Below, piece after piece: positions 25,501 through 31,687 of a stretch of DNA of 31,687 bases. Position numbers and translations under genes: made by a program. The DNA is from Scenedesmus sp. ARA3. Lineage: Eukaryota > Chlorophyta > Chlorophyceae > Sphaeropleales > Scenedesmaceae. Location of the stretch: the NCBI GenBank assembly GCA_004335835.1, contig RWJK01001525.1:43210-74896 (forward strand), written 5' to 3'. The stretch's first letter is position 1. Every line of letters begins with the position of its first letter. The notes beneath the pieces were generated by a model. The model did not search any database, had not been told where the DNA came from, and saw nothing but the letters and a program-made list of their open reading frames with translations.

Positions 25501-27965
25501 CACAAACAGCGTATTGTACGCGTCGCCCTGCGCACGAAAGATACATGAGATAGGGGCAAGATGCCAGTGACAGAGCAGCGATGGTGGCAGCAAGCGGCGG
25601 TAGTGCAGCAGGCGCGGGCGATCACGCGTGCGATGATGATGCAGCAGGCGCAGCATTACAGTATGCAACAACTGCTGCGAAGCAACTGCAAGCTGTAAAG
25701 CTGTACGAGGACAATTGTGACTTGCTATACGGACCAAGAACCAGAGCCAGACGTGGCAGGGTGGCGTGCCAAAGAAACGCACAGCATCACTGCAGTACGC
25801 CACATTTGCAGCGGACACCTGCAGGAGCCTCGGCTTCCGTCCCAGCAGTTTGCAGTGTGCTGTACACGCCATGCAGCTGCTGGTGAATGTACAGCCGAGG
25901 TAACGCCTCAACTACAGGAGAGCCTCGAATGCAGGTGTCTAGTGCTGCTGCTGGCAACGCGGCTCACCTCATTATGGGGTCAACTGCAGGGTTGAAGCTG
26001 GCGTACCAATGCAGTAGCTTGCTTCAAAGCCTCATGACAAACATGTTTAATGCACTAATGAATGATGTATAGCACATGCTGCCAAGGTGGCATACCTCAA
26101 TCACGGGGTCAACTGCAGGGTTCCGTTGCTCAGGAGGCCGGATATGCGCTATGCAATGATGCTCAACGTTACATACATGCAGTCCTCTGCCGCACAGGCT
26201 CACCTCAATCATGGGGTCATCTGCAGGGTTGAAGGTGGCCGCCTTCTCTTCTAGCTCCTTCTTGTTCTGCAGCGGGCAGCAGCAGCAGCAGGCAGCAGGA
26301 GCAGCAGCAGCAGCGACGTATGTGAGAAACGATACACAAGCAACCACAGCACACAGCATTGGACTGGCCCTGTCCACATCACCACAACACAGCAATGTTG
26401 TCCCTGTCTGTGTGGATTCCCAGTGCACAGCTATCGCCGCTTCGACACTCGCCCAGCTGCACACAGCACATGCTGCATGCTTGCCCTGCTACAGCTGTGA
26501 TTGCTACATACAAGTTGAGTGCACCCTGCTGCTGCCTCTGCCAGCGCAGCAGCAAGCAACACCTGCTGCTGCTCAACAACAATGAGGTGGTGTGGTACAG
26601 ATGCATCTCGCTACTGCTACTGCTGCTGCTGCTGCTGCGCACCTTCTCAACCTTCCAGTCATGCAGCCGCTTCTTCCTGCAAGCAGCAACAACAGCAGTG
26701 CGGACTCGTTAGCAATGCACACCACACCATTGTAACAATTGCAGCAGGCGCGCCGCCCACGCAAACGCGGCAATGGTGCCTAGCCCTTGTTCATATGCAG
26801 TGTGGCCAAACATAGACTACAAAGCTGACATAACACAACTATGGAGTCAACAGTTGCAGAAAGGTGTCGTTGCACACAACTGTTGCTCCTGCAAACTCTA
26901 TTTCACTTGGTAACCTGTCGAGCTGCTGTGTGTCTTGCTCACCATACCGCTGCAACAGCAATGCAAATGACGCTTGTTTAGCAGTGTACCCTGAGACACC
27001 CCCCTCCCTCCCTGCAGGCTCACTTTTCCAGCTTTGTCTCATCATCCAGCCGCACTTGCAGCTCCAGCTCCTTGTTGCGGAACAGCCGCGGCTGCGGCAG
27101 CTCGCCTGATGTTGCTGCGCTGGGCGGCTCGTACTCTGCATCACCCGGAGACGCAAACTGCGCCACCAGCGAGCCGATGCCTGCAGGAAAAGTGGCAAGA
27201 AACAATGCAGTCACACCAAAAGACATTATTGCAGAGATGTAGATGTGTGGCGGCTCGTACTCTGCATCACCCGGAGACGCAAACTGCGCCACCAGCGCGC
27301 CAATGCCTGCAGGAAAAGTGGCAATGACACAAGTGACATACCAGTTTAATTTAAGGGTTGCAGAGGTCTGAATGTGTGGCGACTCGTACTCGGCATCGCC
27401 GGGTGACGCAAAGTGCGCCACCAGCGCACCGATGCCTGAAGAGTGTGGCGGAAATGTCAGGCAGAGATATTGAAAACACACATGGCAGAGACCGCTGCTG
27501 CGCTGGGCGGCTCGTTCTTGGTGTCAGTGGGGCACGCAAGCTGCGTCACCAGCGCTCCAAAGACTGCATACACGCCAATATCAACATACATTTCGCTGCT
27601 GCAGCTCCAGGACTGCGATCACTACTGTGCTCAGCTGCACCCCAGAAGCACCGCGGTAGACAGCATGCTACCGCTACCGCTGCTGCTGCTGCCACTGTAC
27701 GCACAACTGCAGCTGCAGCACCATCACTACAACAGCGCAGCACGGCACCGTGCCACCTAAGCACGCGCGCACCTGTGTACGGAAGCTTGGGCTTCTTTTT
27801 TGGCTTGGCATTTTCAGCAATGAAGCGCAGTGGAGGCCCGGGTGCAAACAGCCGCACCAGCTTTTCCGGCAAGCCTGTGGGGTGGCCTGTCTTCACACTC
27901 TCCTTCATCATCTTGGTCATGACGGAGCGGGAGGGCCGCCGCCAATCCCCCGGTGGCCCGTTCAT
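22402..27965 (-). CDS. SNRNP70: U1 small nuclear ribonucleoprotein 70 kDa (9 exons)
   Basis: Core protein of U1 snRNP; binds stem-loop I of U1 snRNA and helps define 5' splice sites. Exons in transcript order: 27773-27965, 27024-27180, 26643-26676, 26204-26266, 25276-25402, 24885-25023, 24123-24248, 22683-22934, 22402-22462; 1,152 bases, 383 residues, every join in phase. The N-terminal family region is clear ([51 protein letters not shown]). The RRM spans about 150-235 with RNP2 LFVPRL (156-161) and RNP1 RGYAFIEY (195-202), followed by the hallmark [20 protein letters not shown]. The tail is RD/RG-rich ([13 protein letters not shown]) and ends RPRGRDRDY. Start: ATG at 27965; an in-frame ATG at 27992 would add MTTTAAAAA. 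Exons 2, 4, 5, 6 and 7 have edge copies in introns. Confidence 0.95.
24350..24545 (-). repeat. Two acceptor-edge copies of U1-70K exon 7
   Basis: The exon 7 start ([19 protein letters not shown]; plus-strand CGCATGGGGCGC at 24238 onward) recurs at about 24352-24400, and more decayed at about 24494-24541. Spacing is roughly 151 and 139 bases, with a CTGCAG-type acceptor kept in the nearer copy. Both lie upstream of the real exon in transcription. Confidence 0.85.
25095..25160 (-). repeat. Acceptor-edge copy of U1-70K exon 6 (RNP1 region)
   Basis: Encodes [19 protein letters not shown] behind an apparent CTGCAG-type acceptor. It matches the real exon 6 start at 25023 downward apart from a one-codon deletion and E-to-D, then ends. 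Upstream of the real exon in transcription. Confidence 0.88.
25483..25536 (-). repeat. Acceptor-edge copy of U1-70K exon 5 (RNP2 region)
   Basis: Plus-strand GGCACAAACAGCGTATTGTA through CGCGTCGCCCTGCGCA repeats the exon 5 start (encoding [10 protein letters not shown], here [10 protein letters not shown]) about 127 bases upstream in transcription. Confidence 0.87.
25970..26135 (-). repeat. Two donor-edge copies of U1-70K exon 4
   Basis: The exon 4 end (encoding [10 protein letters not shown]) and donor recur at about 26096-26130 and 25978-26010, 108 and 118 bases downstream in transcription. The codons now read as in NPAVDPVIE. The nearer copy has TATGAGGTATG where the donor should be, while the farther copy keeps GTGAGC. 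Confidence 0.85.
27244..27570 (-). repeat. Three acceptor-edge copies of U1-70K exon 2
   Basis: The exon 2 start ([19 protein letters not shown]) recurs three times upstream in transcription. The plus-strand CGGCTCG-type anchors lie at 27125 (real), 27251, 27380 and 27508: spacing 126, 129 and 128 bases. The first two copies read [20 protein letters not shown] and [20 protein letters not shown]; the last is degraded. The nearest copy keeps a CTGCAG acceptor; the next has TTCAG. Confidence 0.9.
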
Positions 27966-27992
27966 GGCTGCTGCTGCGGCAGTGGTGGTCAA

Positions 27993-29000
27993 ATGTGGTC
28001 AAACGTTGAAATAATTGGTGTATGACTGGTGTAGCGCAACAGGAAGTGGCTATGGGTTGCACGTGAGGGAGCGTACCGAGGGGTGCAGGAGACTGGGGCA
28101 GCTGCTGTGGCTTTGGGATGTGCCAAGGGATCCAATGCTGCACACTGCTGTGATGCTGAGGTGCTTGCAGGATATGGCGTGTTCTGTTGTTGAGGGAAGT
28201 ACGCAGCTGTGTCCCGAGGCTGAAGAGATCAGGCGAAGGCACCAAAGCAGCAAGCAGGCAGAGCACAGCAGCAGCACGGGAGACATGCAATGACACGCAC
28301 CGAATGCTACGGCTGTTGCGGTTCTGCATTTGTAAGTATCTTAAAATGTTTGTATGATAGCCATGCCTCACCTGTTGCTCGCGAGCTGCCTCACCAGGCC
28401 AAAGGTACGCAAAGCTGCTCTCGCCCGCTGCTGCACGCCCGGCAGCTTGTGTTTCTACAACCAGATCGTACTAAGTTAAATATGTGATACCCAGACAGGA
28501 CTTTGCTGGGAGATCTGCTGCCTAGTGCTCAGCAGGGAACAACAGCAGCAGCAGTCGTGTCTTCTGCTGCAACTTTCAAGAATGGTGTTAAGCAGGGCTA
28601 ACAAACATAGCACACGAGCCAGCTTAATCGATGATACAGTGCCACGCGCAATGGAAGGGCTGTGCTGCTGTCACTCAGCTAGGGTCTAGCCACCCCCGGG
28701 ATTGCCATGTAACCCCTGCTCTGCTGCCGTCGGGGCATACTCCACACTCTGCTTGAAACAGTTTTGCTGGAGTAAGGGTCATCACGTCAGCCTGTGTCAA
28801 GTTCATTCAAAAACCAGGCACATACAGCGAGGCTGCAGCTTGTTACACTGAAGTGGTGTCTACACGTCCAGCCAGCGGCAGTGCACCAACACCCCCTGGC
28901 ATGGCCCACCAACCTAGATGCGTGATGCGTATGCACAGCCCCTGACTGCTTTGTAGGCTGCATTGCCCCATCAAACCCATATCATGGCGATACCAAAATT
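27993..29000. other. Intergenic region, no gene seen
   Basis: Holds the U1-70K promoter and leader on one side and the 3' UTR of the ALKBH1-type gene on the other. Short frames on both strands lack recognisable features. Confidence 0.5.
28843..28847 (-). terminator. Candidate TGTAA poly(A) signal of the ALKBH1-type gene
   Basis: TGTAA on the minus strand (plus-strand TTACA) 154 bases past the stop codon, a plausible distance for the chlorophyte signal. Confidence 0.45.
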
Positions 29001-29454
29001 TCACAGCGAAGAGCGCACGCTGATGTTCACCCTGCACTGCTGCATGTGCTTCAGCACTGCACCATACTCTGCCTCCCCCAACACCTCAACCGCCTTCGCC
29101 ACCTCCCCCTGAACCTCACCACACACGCCACTTACAATGCTGCTACTGCTGATGACGGTGCTACTAACACTGTCAGTAACGTCATTTGTAACACCCTCCC
29201 AGCTGCCAAGCACACGTGGCACACCATGGTAGCAAGCCCTCGCAGGGCCCCCAAGCACAGCCACATCACCACTACGCAGCAGCAGCGCCGTCGGCTGCTG
29301 CTGCCTGCTGGGACCACCAATAAGGAACACAGCAGCACAGCCAAGGCTCATTGTAACAATCGGTTGTAACAAGTCCCGCTCCACGTCATCTTTGTGGCCG
29401 TTGAGGGTGTCACCGGGATGGTAGTAATTGACAAGTGCCACATTCGGCCTGAAC

Positions 29455-29493
<39 letters not shown>

Positions 29494-30729
29494 GGCGTGC
29501 TATCTAGACTTGCCGCCGCCTCTGCATCTGCTGCTCCGCTGTCCTGGCTGCCCCCACCGCAGCCACTGCTGCTGCTGCATGCTCGTGCTGCCAGTGCTGC
29601 AAAGTGCTCTGCCAGCTGCACTAGCTCACCAGGCAGCGGCCTGTGTGGCTCGTGCGGCTCATATACTCGCAATGTCCAGTTGTAAGGTGGACCCAAGCTA
29701 GCCCAGCGCAGCTTGCGCAGCAGCACTGACGCCTGCGGCCCGCTGCCACCTGGCGCCCATACTGTGCTGCTGCTGCTGCCGCGGCCACACTGCTGAGCTG
29801 TTGCTGTTGGTGCTGTTGAGGGTGCTAGACTGCCAGCACAGCAGCAGCTGCTGCAGCCACTGCATGCAGCGGCATACTGCCCTGGAGCGGTTGTGGACCC
29901 AGCTCTGCATGGGTGCTGACAGTGCTGCTGCTGTTGCTGCTGTTGCTGGTCTATCTGCTGCTGCTGTTGCTGGTCTATTTGCGGCTGCTGCTGCTGCCCA
30001 TCTCCCTGCCATTCTACTTGCTGCTGCTGCTCATCTACATGCCGTTCCTCTTGTTGCTGCCTTTGCTGCTGCTGACTCTGCCGCACACCTGGCTGCTGCT
30101 GCAGTGACAGCCCTGCCTGTGCTGCATCAAACAGCCCCCTAAGCTGCATGCCGTATGCTGCTGTGTGGTTGGTGCGGGTGGGTGGCTCGGGCCACTCAGC
30201 TACGGCACCACGCATCAGCTGCAGCTGCAGCTGCAGTGGCAGCGCAGCAGGAAACACTGCCAGCCCTGGATGGCTTTGGAAAGTCAATGCTGTTACGCTG
30301 GAGCTTCCACAGCACTGCTGCTGCTGCTGCAGCTGCTGCTGCTGCTGCTGCTGCTGATTGTTGTGCTGCTCAATCACACTGGCGGTGCTCCAATGCGGCT
30401 GCAGCACAGGTGGAAGTGTGCACTGCAGAGTGTGCACGGTGATGCCGTCGCTGCTGCCTGGCGCTCTGACATCAATGACATCTGACAGATCAGTCGGCTG
30501 TGCTACTAGCTTCCCTCCCCGCACACGCCCGTTCCTGTATTGCACAGAGCAGTGCAGCAGCATGCATACGGGAGAACAGGGCGTCGAAACAAGAGGCATG
30601 CAGATGTGGTGATGCAGCATCTGTGCTACTGATGCAGACAGAAAGCGTGGCAGGCTACATGTCATACAGTGCGGCGAACTTTGCAAAACCACCGGGGCAC
30701 GCTGCACATATGACAGCTGTTCCCTGCTG

Positions 30730-30762
<33 letters not shown>

Positions 30763-30898
30763 AAGCTGCTGCCACCATTCACTTTTTCTTCTTCAAGCGC
30801 TGCTGCATGTGCAGCTGGTACTTCTTTTCTGCAATGCGGAAGGCTGTCTCAGACAGAGAGGACGCCTCCTCTGCGTGCTCGTATGGCCCTTCCGCCAT
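29001..30898 (-). CDS. ALKBH1: ALKBH1-type 2-oxoglutarate/Fe(II) dioxygenase with polyQ insert (2 exons)
   Basis: AlkB-family oxidative demethylase; the ALKBH1 subfamily is known for acting on methylated bases in DNA and tRNA. Exons 30783-30898 and 29001-30534 total 1,650 bases, 549 residues. The N-terminus (SETAFRIAEKKYQ, then LVAQPTDLSDVIDV) parallels the ALKBH1 AFRKLFRFY...DLEGVIDF region. SHPGLAVFPAALP and LLRKLRWASLGPPYNW match further family blocks. The catalytic core has NYYHPGDTLNGHKDD (Fe ligands His419 and Asp421), SLGCAAVFLIGG, LRSGDVAVLGGPARACYHGV (distal ligand His475) and the 2OG-binding RxNxTxR-like RVNISVR (540-546) at the C-terminus. A polyQ-rich insert of over 100 residues separates the N-terminal block from LLRKLRW, and an Ala run precedes FRPNVALVNYY. 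The short intron carries a (CAG)n run on the coding strand. Start: first ATG of a phase-compatible exon (MAEGPYEHAEEASS). Confidence 0.9.
29458..29491 (-). repeat. Coding (GCA)n run giving poly-alanine
   Basis: Reads GCA on the coding strand of the ALKBH1-type gene and encodes about 12 alanines just before the Fe-binding core. The frame is kept. Confidence 0.9.
30730..30762 (-). repeat. (CAG)n run in the ALKBH1-type intron
   Basis: About 11 units in the only intron, close to the donor (GTGAAT at 30782). On the coding strand it is CAG, not CTG, and it lies near the donor, unlike the CTG tracts found before acceptors. Confidence 0.88.
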
Positions 30899-30954
30899 TG
30901 TCGGCGAGCTGACACAGCTTTGTTGCTGCTCCGACACAAAACACAACACAATTA

Positions 30955-30973
30955 GAATATTCGATATAATAAA
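30955..30973 (-). promoter_or_regulatory. A/T-rich TATA-like element upstream of the ALKBH1-type gene
   Basis: The minus strand reads TTATTATATCGAATATTC about 57-75 bases before the start codon. It is one of the few strongly A/T-rich spots near a gene start, so a core promoter is plausible. Confidence 0.4.
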
Positions 30974-31624
30974 GAGAGGTAAGTCAAACACAGGTGATGC
31001 GGGCAACAGCTCTGGTCATCATTTGAAACACTGTCACTTTTGCAGGGCTCAAGGCTCCAGTGTTGCCGCCCTCTGACAGGCACTCGCTTGACAACAGCAG
31101 TCCTTGGAGCCGCTGGCTTCTGTGCATCAGCTTCACAAAAGTCAGCCTGCGTGCTGTGCTGTACTGCACACTTGGCATTCTGTTGGACTTCAGTGCCGGA
31201 TCATCCGTGCAGTGCTGTACATATGGACAGTCTAGCAAGAAAATCGCAAAGCTGTTCGTGCAGTACTACTGTAGTACACAACAGGTGCAATACACAACAG
31301 GTGCAGGCATGTATGAGAACCCCAGACAACCCAGCAGACTCCCTGCCAGCCTGATCAAAGGAACATGCGCGCCGCGGCGTTTCGAGCGGCTACTGCCAGG
31401 GTTGCAGTACTGCAACACTAGTGCAAGAAATGCCTGGACAGACACTGTCTTCTTCTGAGGAAGCTGCAGACGGCTTAGGTCAAGCTGCAATTTGAAGTGA
31501 CTTCTCGCCACATGTAGGCCCCTCTGTGTGAAGGCATAGTGACATGGTCAGCACGCCAAGAAGCCTGCTTGGCAACAAGAGTGAAGCACATGGAACACCT
31601 CGGGACACTGATGGGGGCAATAAG
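30974..31624. other. Intergenic region, no gene seen
   Basis: Between the ALKBH1-type promoter and the tRNA gene. It contains a small direct repeat (CACAACAGGTGCA twice, about 31277-31303). No supportable reading frame. Confidence 0.5.
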
Positions 31625-31687
31625 TGCTCTCGTCCAGGTTCGAACTGGAGACCTTTCGCGTGTGAGGCGAACGTGATAACCAACTAC
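31625..31687 (-). tRNA. tRNA-Val (CAC), 5' end beyond the window
   Basis: On the minus strand the visible part covers the D-arm remnant GTAGTTGGTTATCAC, an anticodon stem TTCGC/GCGAA around loop CTCACAC (anticodon CAC), a T-arm TCCAG-TTCGAAC-CTGGA containing the B-box core GTTCGAACC, and the acceptor 3' strand CGAGAGC followed by A. The 5' acceptor strand, expected to be GCTCTCG, lies past the right edge. CCA is not encoded. No intron is seen in the visible part. Confidence 0.88.

Noticed and set aside
25581..25886. 101-codon plus-strand frame within U1-70K
   Set aside because: Lies in the intron between exons 4 and 5 on the opposite strand; no domain and no start context to support a nested gene.
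28015..28500. Short open frames between U1-70K and the ALKBH1-type gene
   Set aside because: No recognisable protein features; the position is better explained as promoter and 3'-UTR sequence.

Overview
The window is nuclear DNA from an intron-rich eukaryote. A green alga is most likely (Chlorophyceae, perhaps Sphaeropleales; this placement is inference). The evidence is: GT-AG introns of about 100 to 1,200 bases in every protein gene; a U1-70K splicing factor; an agmatine deiminase with a transit-like leader; long (CAG/CTG)n tracts in both exons and introns; and TGTAA motifs, the usual chlorophyte poly(A) signal, downstream of some genes. I rebuilt six protein genes exon by exon. In five of them every join keeps phase and the lengths sum to whole codons. 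In the WD40 gene one acceptor is uncertain.

Layout: (1) 69-2141, minus: unrecognised 268-aa protein ending in an IQ motif. (2) 2866-7886, plus: agmatine deiminase, 439 aa in 11 exons, with a TATA box and a 5'-UTR intron, divergent from gene 1. (3) 8881-12844, plus: 447-aa WD40 propeller of EED/FIE type. (4) 15878-20029, minus: 968-aa glutamine-rich nuclear-type protein with an unrecognised globular region. (5) 22402-27965, minus: U1 snRNP 70K, 383 aa in 9 exons. (6) 29001-30898, minus: ALKBH1-type 2OG-Fe(II) dioxygenase, 549 aa. A tRNA-Val(CAC) on the minus strand runs off the right edge. The genes are unrelated housekeeping or regulatory genes, not an operon or pathway cluster.

The striking feature is shared by five genes. 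Many exon edges carry one to four extra tandem copies of the exon-intron boundary inside the neighbouring intron. Copies spanning a donor lie downstream of the full exon and copies spanning an acceptor lie upstream, with repeat lengths of roughly 95 to 270 bases (exactly 104 in one array). They range from near-perfect to decayed. At least two are phase-compatible alternative or poison exons. Separately, about ten acceptors are preceded by a (CTG)n tract on the coding strand that ends in CAG, so the microsatellite seems to serve as the acceptor tract. Large gene-free stretches (13.6-15.9 kb, 20.1-22.4 kb, 28.0-29.0 kb) show nothing I can support as coding.
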